Numbered from the stretch's first letter, positions 1-12,916 are shown. The stretch: DNA of 64,000 nt from Zygnema cylindricum (GCA_037447655.1 JBBHKE010002188.1:1-64000); one strand, 5' to 3'. Notes: a model not told the origin generated them from the sequence alone. Numbers and translations: made by a program.

Positions 1-215
1 TTTATTTTTATGACGGTCAACGTTCGCAAGCGCGACAATTTTTTAACCGCCGTTACAATATTCCGCCAGTCAAAGTTGTTCGATGGATTGACCGTCAAAT
101 CTTACCTCGAAGGTACGTAGCTTGTACGAAACTGTACTTCAACGGTACAATTTCTGACACTACCTGCGCGCAGCAAAAATCGTCTCTGCGATTAGCAATT
201 CCCCATTGTTATTCT
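1..215. repeat. Dispersed repeat, copy 1
   Basis: This stretch resembles 58447-58670 in the same orientation. Shared blocks include atgacggt..acgttcgcaagcgcg, the 'gattgatcgtcaaat'-like block and the 'cttcaacggtacaat'-like block. No coding potential is visible. The copies are diverged (I estimate 70-80 % by eye), so this is an old dispersed element whose ends lie partly outside the window. The following 215-834 holds no recognisable gene. Confidence 0.6.
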
Positions 216-834
216 GAACATAAATCCGTCTTTGTTTCTCTTCACGATTGGCTCACTAAGCGACAGATTTTTTGAACGTCACAAAAATCACATGTGGCTC
301 CCCGTTGGTTCCAAAAAAAAATCGTCTTTCACGATCTTCTTTTCAAAGAAAAGTACCAGCACCAGCATGTCAGCAAGTACACGTGGCGACTGTAAATTTC
401 TTAAGTCGACTTGCTGTCGTTTTCTTGTAAAAGACCTTATCGGCTTATCCCTAGAAATTAGAAATTTTGGACTTTTTCGGGCGCATTATGTGTAACCCCG
501 TGGCTGTTCCTCCGATGAGCAGAACGCCTCTATCCGGAGTTTTCTAGACTCTACTGTAGACTTCGAGAGCGGTTTTCGTACGGATAATATGTACCTCCTG
601 TTTTCAAGGGGATTTATGGCTTTACGTGCTCATCGCTCGTGTGAAAATGTGTCCAAAAGTCATCAAATCACATCATCCATAGCTATACCGTTCTAGAATG
701 TATCCATTTCAATTGAATTTTCTTCCTTTTGTTCCTGGCCCGGTACAGGATCTTTCTTAGGAAAGAATATCCCGCTGAGCGCCGACCACGTAGTCTCTCC
801 TTCTGATTGGAAGTTTTTCTGGTACGGAAATAAC

Positions 835-1019
835 CACACCGTGAATCGCTATTAGCGTCAATGTTTTTTCGCCACTTTTAAATGTTTTTTTCCCGTGCAC
901 ACATTTGATGTAAAATCCTCATTGAACCATCGCAGCCGTCGGATCCATAACCCGGCGAATGTGCACAGAGAAAATAGTGGCGAAAAGAACATTGACGCTA
1001 ATAGCGATTCACTGTGTAG
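835..1019. mobile_element. MITE, family M1 (complete copy)
   Basis: The element is about 185 bp. Its left end reads caccgtgaatcgctattagc and its right end is the inverse complement (gctaatagcgattcactgtg). The inner arms continue with gccact and cgtgcacac on one side and gtgcac and agtggc on the other. It codes for nothing. Related copies lie at 5838-6034, 7453-7672, 18514-18737, 61880-61993 and 62487-62680. The structure is that of a non-autonomous TIR DNA transposon; the superfamily is not determined. Confidence 0.75.
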
Positions 1020-1221
1020 TGCGGACACGCCCAGGAACTACTATTCGTTGTTCACATGTATGAACGCCAGAATTTCTAAACAGGTTCCGAAATCGAGCTC
1101 GGGATTGCCGAACCGTTGCCAGGAATATTTAAAAGAGGTGACGACACAACTGCTGGTGTATTATTCAATCCCTTCTTACAGCCTCAGCATTTTTTTTTTT
1201 TGTAAGCACCATCTACAAGCC
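1020..1221 (+). promoter_or_regulatory. Probable psbTn promoter and 5' UTR
   Basis: About 200 bp separate the MITE from the ATG. An AT-rich TATA-like stretch (tatttaaaag) lies near 1125-1135, roughly 90 bp upstream of the start codon, with a pyrimidine/T run just before it. This is an inference from position; there is no direct evidence of the transcription start. Confidence 0.35.
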
Positions 1222-2408
1222 ATGGCCTCCGTCTCCTGTGCCAGCGTTGCCCAGCTTGCTTCCGTGAGCTCGGTAGGTTCCTAATTATCCATCTCTCTTA
1301 TTCTTTTTGATCTTGTATCGGTGTGTATTTGGTATCGTAACTCGTGTTCAGCTGCTACCAGATGCTGCCATTGCTCTGAATTACCATATTTCATTGTAAT
1401 CATGGATCTAATATCTCCGGAAATAGTTTTCTATGTTTTTTGCTGAAGTGTGGTCTTTTTTTCTGATATCTGTATCATTTTTCACTATGCAGACTTTCAA
1501 GAGCTCATGTGTGTCTCTTGGTGCCGCTTCTTCAAAGGCAACGGTTGTGGTAAGCCTCTTCTTGATCATAGTCTCTAATAATGTGATGTATTTTTTACTA
1601 TTTTAGCCGGGCTATTAATCCTGGATTATCCATGGAAGCATTGTGAAGGTTATGCACTGACATGTAATCTTCGATATGTTCCATTGTAGCAATCGAAGTT
1701 CACCGGCAAAGGTCGCTTCGTCCTCCATGATATCATAATTTTGCAGTGTCAAGATTACACAGCATCTTCTTGGATGTGATTGCCAACAAGCTCCTCAGTT
1801 GTCATTTGTGACACATTTTTGATGTGATTTCGTATTCTGGTTTTGTTCGGTAATCTGTTTAGTCTGTTTCTCGTATCTCGCTTGACAGGACATTCTGGTT
1901 TGTTTGGTGAACCTTGATTTCTTCTGCTATTTCTTGCTCTGCATTGTACTTTGGTACAACTAGTGCCATTTGATGATTCAGCTGCAGTCTGTTGCTCTGT
2001 TTTTCCATGTGATTTGGCATGCCAGTTTTGTTCGGTGATTCATTTAGAGTGTCTCTCGTACTGCCTGTTTCATTTTAATGTGACCTCACATTCTGGTGTT
2101 CCCTAGCGGCCCTGTCTTCTGCTATTTCTTGCCATACATTTTCCAGTGATTTATTTCTGGTTTATCCGGTGATCCATTTGCAGTCTGTTTCTCCTATTTC
2201 TTGCTCTGCTAAGTCTGAGGAAGCTCCTTCGAGACGTGTGCTCGCTGCCGGGGCTGCTGCACTTGTATTGGCTGCCTTTGCCAGCCCTGCAATGGCCATT
2301 GGTCCCCCTGCTGAGATTCCTATTGAGAAGAAGGGCCGCAAGGAGGCATTGAAGAAGTATGCCTCCATCTGCGTGTCCCAGCCACAAGCCTCCGTCTGCC
2401 ATGGTTAA
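1222..2408 (+). CDS. psbTn: Photosystem II 5 kDa protein PsbTn (nuclear-encoded), 3 exons
   Basis: Coding exons are 1222-1272, 1493-1549 and 2184-2408. All introns are GT-AG and phase 0, giving 110 residues. The N-terminal part is a Ser/Ala-rich chloroplast transit peptide. At residues 53-74 a lumenal targeting segment follows: twin Arg (SRRVL), an Ala/Leu-rich hydrophobic stretch and an AMA cleavage site. The predicted mature protein is about 36 residues (IGPPAEIP...), ending in KKYASICVSQPQASVCHG, with two Cys that could form a disulphide. That C-terminus matches the PsbTn family (KKYAPVCVTxPTARIC in land plants). PsbTn is a small lumenal photosystem II subunit whose precise role is not settled. 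The start is the first ATG after a TATA-like region and it opens a normal transit peptide. Intron 2 is about 630 bp and T-rich. Identification rests on the mature end and the targeting structure; the N-terminal exons are inferred from splice sites. Confidence 0.85.
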
Positions 2409-4599
2409 GCTGATTTTTTATTTTAGGTTTGAAAATGCGGGCAACCAAAGCTGGCTTGCCCGCTTGTGCTTTATGTATGCAAAAGTGTTCATAAGCCCGT
2501 AGGAGGAAGTTGTAAATTTGTTTAGATTCGTGTTACCCCTGTTTAAGAAAATTCGGTTTTTTTTCTTGTTATTTCTTTTGTACTCGTGGAGTTCGGATGT
2601 TTGTTTACTACATTTGTGTTTTAATTGTCTCCAACTGCGTGAAGATCTCTAGGACTCGTTAGGACTGAATTTCTGGTTTTGCATTGCTGTCCCTCAGAAT
2701 CAACAATTTCTCCCTTGTATAATTTTGTAGTAGTGAAGTTTAATGGCGATGTCTTTGTTACCTATCATTCAGTCTGCGTTTTTTACTTGTTTGTGCCAGT
2801 TCTATAGCAAATGTCTTTGTGTAGTTGTTTCTTAGGATTGCTTCACATCAGAAATGCACGGTTTTCCGCTCTTTCTCGATTTTGCTGTGTGCACCAGGTT
2901 GATTGTCTATGTTTCTTTATTTTTGATTTAACTATTGTAAACCTGTGAAACGCTATGGAAAATCAAAAAAACTTGAATGCACGTTTGTCACAGTCGTTTT
3001 GTTCTTTTCGGCAAGAAAAAACTCATTATTGTTGTATATTAACATATGAGAAGTTCACTCTTTACTTAACCTGTTTAACTTAGTGTTCTGTATTGATGGC
3101 TTCTGTTGAGTCAGAATGGGAACTTGTCTCAGTAGGCTAGAGTAGGCTACAGGCTATAGTACTTGGTGAGGAATGGGAAAGAAGCTACAGGTTACAGTAC
3201 TCGGTGAGGGGATGTATTGATAAATGCTTTGATATAAGGAACTTGGAGTTTTGTACCTCAATTGTAGAGTGAATGGTAACTCTGCCTACGGTTTAGGTGA
3301 CCAAAGTAGTCAAAATAGGAAATGTGTACCACAAGACATGATGTGAGGCGGAGTTGCCACTTATTCGGGATCGTTGGAGCTTTTGTGAAATCTTAAGAAA
3401 TTTTTTTGTCAGGTTCCCAGTGTTTTCGTTCATTTCATGACAATTGAATTCAACCGCGTATGATTGAGTGCGAAAAATCCAATGCTTTCTCGGGAGTGCC
3501 CTTGTTTTTGTTGCAAACAAGTTAGTGTAAGTTTTTTACTACTGGTATACATTATTATTAGTTTGATATGGTATTAATGCTTCTTAAGAGTTTTTATCTA
3601 GGAAAATATACTGTTTTTAATGCTATTTGTCAGAAGAGGATGAGAGAAACAGGATTTTCCAGTGCCATTTTTATAAATTAGCAATTTTAAAAAACCTGTA
3701 ACTGTAACCTGTATCAATTAACATAATTGATGTGCGCCTTGTACATTTATCAAACTACACGTCCGGACCAGAATGCACCAGTAAATTCAAATAAGCACTC
3801 TTACATTTTCTGGATGATAGGAAGTCAACCATCGAACTGTACAAACAATTGTCGCTGCTATACTCTGGGTGTAACACGGCCAGCATTCTACTTAGAACTG
3901 ATGGAGGTCTTGCTAAGACTGAACATACGATTATGTCAACTTGTGCGGATATTTAACTGTGTTGATAATGCTATTTTTTTCCTCATCTATTAATCCTCAG
4001 TTTGGTCCAGTGTGGTTGATTTGGCTAAATTTTTTTTAAGTCGAAGCAAACCAATTGTATTTAGATGGGTTTGCAATAAATCGATGAATTACACCTGACT
4101 GGTACTTTACGCATTTTTTTGTTCTGTTCATTATCCAAGCTGAAAGGCTCTGTTCCAAAGGAGGTATACTTCAAGAAAAACTATCTTACAGCTTTTTCCT
4201 TTGATAGCAATTAGCTGGGTTTAGTAACTACCATGTTCCGTACTTTGATGGTATCACCATCGCTTTTTCCGCAAATAAAGTTACTTTATCTTACAAAATT
4301 AGTTGAAGAGCTGGAATCTGAAAATATGTTTGGTTCTTAACTTTGTTACACGATGACACTCAGGTAAGAATTAGAAAACAAGTTTTGTTGTGATAGTTGA
4401 TCATGAAACTCGGGAAATCTAATTCGTCTTTTAAAAAGTGATTTGTCCGATTCTGTGAGCTGATCCATGAAAACTTTTGAGGCAAATAATAACCGAAAAA
4501 AAGTCAAATCTTTTTACACCTCTCATTCTCTAATTAATTTACATCACCCGCAGATCGCAGAATATATATCTGTATATCCACATACACGTGCATACATAT
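2409..4599. other. Intergenic, no gene seen
   Basis: T-rich DNA follows the psbTn stop and includes its 3' UTR. Frames are short and broken, and I found no splice-joined coding sequence, RNA gene or transposon ends. Short local duplications occur around 3120-3215 (gtaggctacaggctatagtacttggtgagg and a second diverged copy). Confidence 0.5.
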
Positions 4600-4935
4600 A
4601 GGAGGGAGGGAAGGAAAGAGTGGGAGAGCGAGAGAGCGAGAAGAGGAGGAGAGAGAGGAGAAGGGAGAGGGGACGAATGGGAGAGATGATGGCAAAAAGG
4701 GGGAGAGAGAGGGGGCAGAGAAGGGCAAGAGAGGGTGGGGAGTGAGGGTGTCAGAGAGGGAGAGAGTGAAAGAGATAAGGAGTTAGTAGAAGTAGAGCCG
4801 GAGGAAGCACGAAAGAAAAAAAGAGGGGGAGACAGGGAGGAAGGAGGGAGAGCGAGAGATAGACAGGGAGGGAGAGAGGGAGAGAAGAGTGTGAGCAAAG
4901 AGAGGAAGAGAGAGAGGGGTAGAGAGGGAATTTAC
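4600..4935. repeat. Purine (GA/GGGA) tract
   Basis: About 330 bp of almost pure A/G on the + strand (gagagagggagag-type). It creates long artefactual open frames on both strands. Similar tracts lie at 5698-5815 (as CT), 10905-11175 (TFIP11 intron), 22690-22920 (NAC-beta intron), 29580-29690, 31785-31903, 32095-32220 and 33195-33240 (CT). The frequency suggests a genome-wide simple-sequence habit. Confidence 0.85.
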
Positions 4936-7452
4936 CATACTATATCTTAAGACGTTATCAGTTGAAAAATATACATTCATGTTGACATCTGATCTGTAAG
5001 ATATCTTTGTAGAATAGGAAAATTTGATACGTGAACACTTAAAAACACTCATTTTGCTCAGAAATTACTTCAGAAAAATCAAGAAAGGGTGCACATGTCA
5101 CATCACGCCTCGCTTGTCATGTCAGTCTTTGAGGAAATTTTTATAACCCAGAGCCTTAAACTCAAATCCTTGAACTCTATCGTTGTATTATCGGCCCGAA
5201 ATGCTGGAAATGAAATTGTCGAAAAATACATATGCTTCAAAACCTCTTAAATCATAAAGCTTCTTAACTTATATTGAATAAAAGCTCTTTCGAAAACCCC
5301 AAAAACCCTTTAAATCATTAACAATATTTCTGTCTTCTTTTGGCCAGAGTCTTGGATCGACCAATGGGACAGTGCCAGCTGGGACCAAAACACCATTTCT
5401 CCCGTTAATTTATGCGGAAAATGCGGCGTTAAAAAACATTTCAGATTATGATATACCTCGGTAAGTAACCTCAAGGAACATTTCATAAAATTTCAGATTA
5501 TTTGTATATTTTGTATTTACCGAATGAGAGAAAATACGCGGTCTTTGCGAAAAGGACTAGCGGAAACAAATGTCATTGTCCCAAAAGGATACTGCTGTAA
5601 TTTTGTATAAAATGATAAACAAGCAACGATCTTATTTACAATTTCCTCATGTCCTAGCATACGAAGAAATGCTAATGTGAAAATAATTCCAGTCGGTTTC
5701 TCTCTCTCCCTCTCATCCACTCCCTCTTTTCTCTCTCCCTCTCTCTCTCCCTCTCTCTCGCCCTATCCCTCTCTCACTCTCCCTCTCTCACTCTCCCTCT
5801 CACTCGACCTCTGTCTTTGACGGTCAAAATACTTCGTTTAAAGTGGAATTTTTTAAATCATCTTTTCTCCGTACACACGTGTCCAATCTTCCATTGGAGA
5901 CCGCCAATCGGAAGATGAGAATATTGACTTTCGGTCAAAACCGTCGGATGAACAATCCGGAGAGTATGCAAGGGAGAGAGGATGTAGAAAGTGACGAAAA
6001 AACATTTACAATAATAACGATTTGCGGTTGTACTTGTATCCGTACGGATACCCTATCGTCCTGTACACTGCCCGTCGCTTTTAGAGAAAATCACTCTAGT
6101 TCGACCTATCTTAATTTAGGACAAAAATTAGTGTTGATTTTATATTTTTTTAGGGTTTATTATTAGTCTGCTAAGTGGATCAGAATCAGCCACGAGGCTA
6201 AACATAATTTAGTGTAGATGTTTCTATTAAAGAGTGAACTTTAATAGAAACGAGCGGTATACAGTGTCAGTTGCAAATAGTGTTAGTAACACTATCATGT
6301 ACCTGTTTTCTTGCCCTCTGAACCCAAATAGCGTTATTAATTCTACTTGTTTTTTGTATTAACGCTAATTTTGTTTGCAGTTCAAAATTGTCCATGTTAT
6401 TTGAACCAGAAATAGTAAAATCATCTTTAAAACAGTCCTATTTTAATGAAGTACGAGAGAGTGGTGAGTTTGGTGTTTTCTTTACGGTTACTTTTAACAT
6501 TTTCTGTAATGCGATCCTGATTAGACGTTTTTTTTCTGTCAAATCTTATCCCATTTTGAAAAACCTTTTTTGTTTCGAAGGTTTGTCACAAAATTTTAGT
6601 GTGGTGTGTCGGAATATTTCCTATAAATTGCGATAAATCCGATGAACCGAAATATTATCGGTTAATTAACGGTGAGGGGATTTGATATATCGCTCCAGGG
6701 ACCATTAAAATATTGATCACTATATATTTGTTGGGGAGGGGAGGAAGGGGGGGGGGGGAGGGGAGGGTATGTACCACAGTACGGAACTGCAGGGCGGAAA
6801 TAAAGTACAGAAGAAATCGCAAGAGATCGGGGATTCTGATTTTTTTTTCACAATCCTTTCCGTACCACAGTTTGGAGTTATGGGGACAATTATCAGCCCA
6901 ATAATTTTTGGCGATTTATCATTAATTCATCGCGACAATTGCCTTACGGACTACTGAACCAATAAAAATAATTATAATAATATTGATTATTTATTTTAGC
7001 AATGTTAAAATCTACTCTATGTGTCTAACTTCATAATTATAATCAACATGAATACTGTCAATATAGGAAACCTAATCACGCGAAAGCAAAAATAGAAAAA
7101 TGGAATTAAGAGGTCTACATTACAACTCTATCGCATCCAGGATTTGGCGTAATAAAAAGAAAAAAAAAACTGGTGCGTCTCTTTTAATTTTGAGAACATG
7201 GAAAAATATTAACGACCAACCTAGTCGAAACATTTTACCAAAGAGACCGGAATGACTCCATCGACAATATCTTTACAGACCTTATGAGATCCTATTAGTT
7301 TCGAACTACCAGGGAGTTGGAAATCATTGTATGTCGATTAGATGAGAAATAATTGAACAAATGATTTCCTGAACTTTTCGAACTTCACAATATGAAATTA
7401 CAAAAACCGATTCAAATGTACGTCTCACTGAATCGTTTGAATCGTTAATTTA
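4936..7452. other. Intergenic with a CT tract and an M1 MITE fragment
   Basis: A CT-rich simple repeat occupies 5698-5815. 5838-6034 is a degenerate M1-family MITE: it has the internal cctccgtacacacgtgtcc-like arm and ends near ataataacgatttgcggttg, while its outer left TIR is lost. A G-rich run is at 6732-6762. No credible gene was seen. Confidence 0.5.
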
Positions 7453-7672
7453 ACTACACCGCTCATCGTTATTACAGTTGATGTTTTTTTCGCCACTTGA
7501 GACATCTTTTCCCCGTGCACACTTGTCGGATTGTCAATCGGAGACCACCAATAGGGAGGTGAGAATCTTACCTTCCAATAGCATTCGGAATTGACAAACT
7601 GAATGGTGTGCACGAAGAAATTATGTTTTATGTGGCAAAAAAAAAATTTAACACTGATAACAATGGGCGGTT
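7453..7672. mobile_element. MITE, family M1
   Basis: The left end actacaccgctcatcgttat pairs with the right end ataacaatgggcggtt. Inside are cgccacttgagacatc and ccccgtgcacacttgtcgga, matching the other M1 copies, with the conserved inner palindromic part ccaccaatagggaggtgag. About 220 bp, non-coding. Confidence 0.65.
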
Positions 7673-8870
7673 TATCACATTTACTGATTCCTGCTTAACA
7701 CCATTAGCCATTCACATTGTCGCGTTTCTCAGAGTATCCATTATTAACATTCATACACACGGTAAAGAGGCAAAATGACTCAAATCTTATCCAATAAAGA
7801 CCGGCATAGATTCACAGTCTATAGACATGTAAACAAAATTATGTGCCTTTTCTTTTCACAAAGTTCCGCAAAAACAAAAACCTACGTCACCGTTCCTTAT
7901 TAACAATAAGTCCCTCAAATGCATATACACTCTTTCAAACCTTTAGAGTTCATTAGGGTTTTTTACCGTTATACAACTATTCACAACCTCGTCATTTCAG
8001 CTATTCAATTCCATGTCCCTCCAAACAAAACTACTAATAACATTCATTATTCCTACTCTCTCCTTCCCTCCCTCCTCCACTCTTTCTCTCCATCTCGCTT
8101 TCTCCTATTAACCCTGTTATGCCAGTCCTAAATACTGACTGAATGTCGTAAAATGTCAAAATGTCAAATGTCAAAATATCAAAATATCAAAATGTCGAAA
8201 TATCAAAACGGCAAAATATTTCTTTACGACCGATAAATGAAAATGTGAAAAACGAGGGTTCAGATCTGCGCAAAAGACAAGCAAAAAGTTAATCCTTTAT
8301 TTAGAGCGAAGAAGACTGGAAAAACTTTCTACAAGGGTTCAAATACAATAAATAGATTACACAAAGTGAACTGAATTCCTAATTGTCTTTGCAAAGAAAT
8401 CTGGCTACATTCTATTCCTGAGTATATAAAGGTATTATTAACCGACACTTAATCTTTAAGTTGTTGATCATATAATACAAACTTTTTCCCCGTCTCCAAA
8501 CAAAAAAAGAAAAAACATCATACAAACCAGAAACACAAAACCGGCGAAAATAACGAAACTAGAAACTAAACCGAATCACCTAAATTCCTGAAACCAAAAT
8601 ATACTTATTCCCAAAATGGTCAAATCTCCAGCATCACATACCTCACTTGCAATTTCAATCAACGCCACTCAAAAAAAAAAAAAAAAAAACGTTTTTGCGA
8701 ACATATACGCCCCTTCCATCTTGAATCTCAACCATATCCCACCGCCTGTTTTTTGCTCGATTATTTTAGGGTTTTTTTGTTCCTTTGTTTGATTCTCCAT
8801 AACCTCAATTTTTTCAAATGAATAAACTCACAACAAAAGCGGAGTTTTTCGGGAGTTTTGGATATCAAAA
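7673..8870. other. Intergenic with a short tandem repeat
   Basis: At 8146-8217 about seven imperfect copies of a 9-10 bp unit (aaaatgtca / aaaatatca) lie in tandem. The rest is AT-rich with poly-A near 8670-8690 and no credible gene. The part beyond about 8870 is the pyrimidine-rich 3' flank of TFIP11. Confidence 0.5.
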
Positions 8871-9010
8871 TCTTCCTCCTTTATCCTTCCTCCTTCTCCT
8901 TTCTCCTTCCTCCTTCTCCTTCCTCCTTCTCCTTCCTCCTCCTCCTTCCTCCTCCTCCTTCCTCCTTCTCTTTCCTCCTTCTCCTTCCTCCCTCTCCTCC
9001 TATTCCCTTC

Positions 9011-12000
9011 TCAGCCCCATCGTCCTCCACGACTTCTATGCATCTCTAATAATTGCTCTAGAGAAACAGGAACCCATTTGCCTTCTTTTTGAGCCAAAAG
9101 AATTTGCTTCGCATTATCAATACACATACTAACTGCTCCAAATGCAAAAATTTGAAGACCTTCATATATTCTCCCAGGTTTCGGCAAAAACTGGACATTA
9201 TGTTGTTGAGCAAATTCCTCCACAGCCTCCTTCAAAGTCAAATCCACCTCCATAGTTTGATAATAAGCCCCATTTTCTGATCCTCCTAAACCTTGACCTC
9301 TTCCCACAAAAGAACCGTTCCTCGGTTGTTGAGAAAGACCAGGAGGAGGAGGAGGAGGAGGAGGTCCTCCCTCCTGACTGACTCCAAAATGTTGTGATTG
9401 TGGAGTTTCGAAAGACTGTTGCTCCGTGACTCTCAAATAAGCTACGTTTTCCCGAGCTCCCGGTTGGACCAATGGCGTTTCTTCGACCGCTTGATTCATT
9501 CTTTGTAAACCTAATGTGAGTTGATACCTGATTCTTTCATGGGAAAGAAGTTCTTGTGGCAATAAGGCTTTCCATCCCAAATACCATCTCGTAACTTCTT
9601 CAAAATTAGGGTTTGCACAAAGCCAGTGGTAGAGACGGTCATGCCATTGAGGGAAAAACCCGACATCCAAAAGAGTTACCATATGATGTATAGGAACTGA
9701 ACCGGCCCAAACCATTACTGCGTTCCATATATCAAGATCTTGGTTTCGAGGATCGACTACAAAACTCCGTAATGCTTCCGCTAATTTAGGAACGATAAAC
9801 CGAACTAAAAGGTTTTCCCAACTCGCAGGATCGAAAACTCTTTGCCATGGGGCAAGCATAGCTAATACAGTGGGATCTCCAACAACAAAACCACCCAAAA
9901 CTTTCCCAAGTTTGTATCGAATAGGTTGATAGAGAGGCTCAAGACGAACACCAAGAAGCGGTAGCCATGGATGTACCCAAGCATGAATAGGAATTGATTC
10001 TTTTAGCGGATCCCATATATCTACTGCTGAAGACAGTTTTGGCAAAACCAAATGCTCTAACAAATACTGCAAAACAGACGGTGGTAACAAACCCTCCCAA
10101 GCCTCCAAAAAAACTAATAGAGACTCTGGATTCCTAGGTTCCCAAGAGTTTGTGACTACAGCTCTGACTTTAGGGACCACAACTTCTCTCACAAGTTGAG
10201 TGTACGGATCTTGTGACGTTTCCATTTCCACATCGGGGAAGAGAGAATAATCCAAAGGCTGTCCTTCACGAGCTAATAAGGCTTTCCACGTAGCCATAGC
10301 TTCTAATCCATGCTTAGGGGCAATGAGAGGATTCCAGTCTCCTAAATGAGTCGACATTAAAGGGATCGCATACGAAAGAGCTAAAGCAGACAAATTATAC
10401 AGCTTGTATTCGTCCTTAAAGCACTCTCGTAGCGACTGAAAAGCCTCTCCTAACATGTCAAGAGTTGCTCCATGAGCATTCACATTCGCTTGAATATTGT
10501 CCAAAGCTCCTACAATAGCCTCCAATGTGTCCAACTGTTTCTTCTGCAAAGCTGCTTCTTCCTTAGCCCGATCTCGTTCTTTTTGTATAAGTACAAGTGA
10601 ATCTCGTTCGTTCCGTAATTTACGGTCTGTCATTTGAATGTCAGCTTCCACCAGGTCCACTATCAATCTGATGTTGTGTTGTAACTCTGGCATGGGAGTG
10701 TCATCCAATGGTGCTCCTGTGTCCTCATTCATCTTATCCAGACTTGTTAAAACACGAACCTGTAAGCCAAAACAGCAACATTGTCGAGTGTGTGAGAAGG
10801 AGAATATACGCAAAATCACATTAACAGAAAAAAAAACCAAGTGTGGAGAACACCACAGTACCAGCCGTGTAAGAGTCAAGCAGTAGCAGTTTGCACAAAT
10901 CACGAGAGGCAAGGAGGCAAGAGGAGAGGGAGAGGGAGGAGGAGCGGGGGGGAGAAAGGAGGGAGAGAGAGACAGGGAGGGAGGGTCAGAGTGCAAGGGA
11001 GAGAGAAGGAGAGGGAGCGAAGAGGGAGAGATGAAAAGGGAGAGACAGAGGGGGGGGGAGAGAGGGAGAGAGAGAGAGAGAGAGAGGGGAGGGAGGGAGA
11101 GAGAGAGAGAGGGAGGGAGGGAGGGAGAGAGAGAGAGAGGGAGGGAGGGAGAGAGAGAGGGAGGGAGGGAGAAAAAGGCAGGCAATCGACATGTAACAAC
11201 TGACCAAACAAACAAGTTCGCGGCTAACGTAATTTGTACCCCGAAATATATATACATGGCAAATCACACGCAAGTTAAAAACTCCAAGAATGGAAGAAGA
11301 TGCAACATAATTCTACTAAGCATTTTCACATTCATGTCAGAAGATCAAAATCACAAGAAACTAATGCCAAATTTTTACAATCGAAAGATTTTTTAAGAAC
11401 CTTTTCACATCCAAAACATCACATCTTCTATATATCCAAAAAAATTGCATCCTTGTCATAGTTCAAATGTGCGAAAAACAATTGGAAACCCTATAACCCC
11501 ATAAAGTACGTGTATTGTACTCCATATAATACAAGTATTACTGTGGGGTATAACACACCTATAATATGGGGTAACCACATGTAGCGCTTCCAATCGTTTT
11601 CGACGTGTATTATACCTCATACTACATACTATGAGGTATAATACATACATATCATTAATATGGGGTTTAATACACGTAAAGCATGGGGTAACAACATATA
11701 GTTTTTCGTGTATTTTCCCCATACTATATGTTAGAAATGGTATAATACGCGTATATGTCAGTATGGAATGACCATATATAGAGTTTCCAATCGTTTTCAC
11801 ACATTTGAACAATGATCCTTATCTAGAAACCCTTCCCTCCTCCCCCCTCTTCCAGTTACCTGTGCCCCTCGCATATCAATAATTGTTTGAGTAACTTCAC
11901 TTTTTCCCTCACTCATTCTTTCCTCCAAAAGTTGCTGTGCGGTCTTATATTCCTTCTTCTTTGCCATTTTTTTCTTTTTCCACATACTTTCTTTCGGTTT

Positions 12001-12816
12001 CCCGACATTTTCAATTTGTACAACAGGCTCCCCTTCCTCTGTACCAGGAGCTGGTCCCAAACCAGTTTCCTTCTCTTTATAGTCATTAAACCCCATTCCC
12101 ATCATCTTCGGTCGTAATTTAGCTTCCACCGGTACCGCAATACCTTGCGAATTCTTTCCCAGTCCACCCCCTTTATACCCCATTTTCTCCAACATTTTTA
12201 ATCCAAACCCTTTTGTGTGCTTTTCAAAGGAACCTATATCTCCTTTCATCGCCTTTTTGCTATCTCCTCCATCTTTACTTTTCTCTTTTCCTTTGTTTTT
12301 CTCCTTTTCCCTCTGCATATCCCTCCTCTTCTCTGCCCTCTCCACTATCCTCTGTCCGTACGCACTCTTTAAAATATCTTCCTCCTCCTCCTCCTCCTCC
12401 TGAACCCTTTCATCCTTCATTCCAAACCCTAACCCTAATCCTGCCCTCTCAAAACTACCCAGCCCTGACCTTCCGGCGCCGACATTATCCATATCTTCTC
12501 TCTCTCTTTCTCTCTCTTCTTTCTCTTTCTTACTAAGCTCTTCTGTAGGAACCACATTTCCAATAGAAATAAAGTTAACTGGTTTAGTAAAATCTGCTTT
12601 TCCACCTCCATTTCCATCTTTTCTACGTTTTTTCCTGCCTCCTTCCTCGTCTGAATCTGACTCAGCAAATACGCCAAAAAGAGCTTCATCTCTCGTTTGA
12701 TTTTTTTTCTTAACTTGTTTTGAAGCGTAAAACTCTCCTCCTATCCATTGTCCATCCTCGTAATCTTCCTCTACGCCAAAACGCATGTACGGCTGTTCAT
12801 CATTCAAGGCAGCCAT
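9011..12816 (-). CDS. TFIP11: TFIP11/STIP-type G-patch splicing factor, 2 exons
   Basis: The coding exons on the minus strand are 12816-11860 (957 bp) and 10759-9011 (1749 bp). The GT-AG phase-0 intron gives 901 residues. Residues 1-60 form the TIP N-terminal region ([19 protein letters not shown]), followed by a Lys/Glu-rich charged region with an E run near 139-146. The G-patch lies at about 200-245 ([28 protein letters not shown]). Exon 2 encodes a coiled coil and then the long helical GCFC domain, ending [15 protein letters not shown]. The family (yeast Ntr1, human TFIP11, plant STIPL) works with a DEAH helicase in spliceosome disassembly in the nucleus. I chose the internal ATG at 12816 because it opens the conserved N-terminus; an upstream in-frame ATG adds 34 unrelated residues. 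A Pro run near [10 protein letters not shown] in exon 2 comes from a ggaggagg repeat. Confidence 0.92.
11470..11790. repeat. Imperfect palindromic repeat cluster in the TFIP11 intron
   Basis: This part of the intron holds several variants of cgtgtattatacctcata and its inverse (tatgaggtataatac, ggggtataacacac, ggggtttaatacacg). The motif tccaatcgtttt occurs at about 11590 and again at 11787. It resembles a degenerated foldback element. No coding potential. The intron also carries the long GA tract at 10905-11175. Confidence 0.55.
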
Positions 12817-12843
12817 GACGAAAAACAAAGGAAATCGGCAAAC

Positions 12844-12873
12844 AAACCCTAAAGTTAAACAGCCAAACCCTAA
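12844..12873 (-). promoter_or_regulatory. Two telo-box motifs at the TFIP11 5' end
   Basis: AAACCCTAA occurs at 12844-12852 and 12865-12873 on the + strand, within 60 bp upstream of the TFIP11 ATG. In plants such telo-boxes are common close to the transcription start of housekeeping and translation-related genes. The activity here is inferred. Confidence 0.5.
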
Positions 12874-12916
12874 TTTTTGACCATCAACGTTTGAGCTCGA
12901 CTTCGGAAGCTCCTGC

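Noticed and set aside
895-1284. Open frame of 129 residues
   Set aside because: It spans the M1 MITE and runs into psbTn exon 1 by chance. Only the last 20 residues are real.
4539-4950. Long open frames rich in Ser/Leu/Pro or Arg/Glu
   Set aside because: They are translations of a GA/CT simple tract and are open in several frames. The same applies at 10841-11257, 29498-29809 and 32059-32348.
10760-11257. N-terminal extension of the TFIP11 second exon (about 165 residues)
   Set aside because: It is intron sequence with a CT repeat; the splice acceptor at 10760 joins in phase with exon 1.
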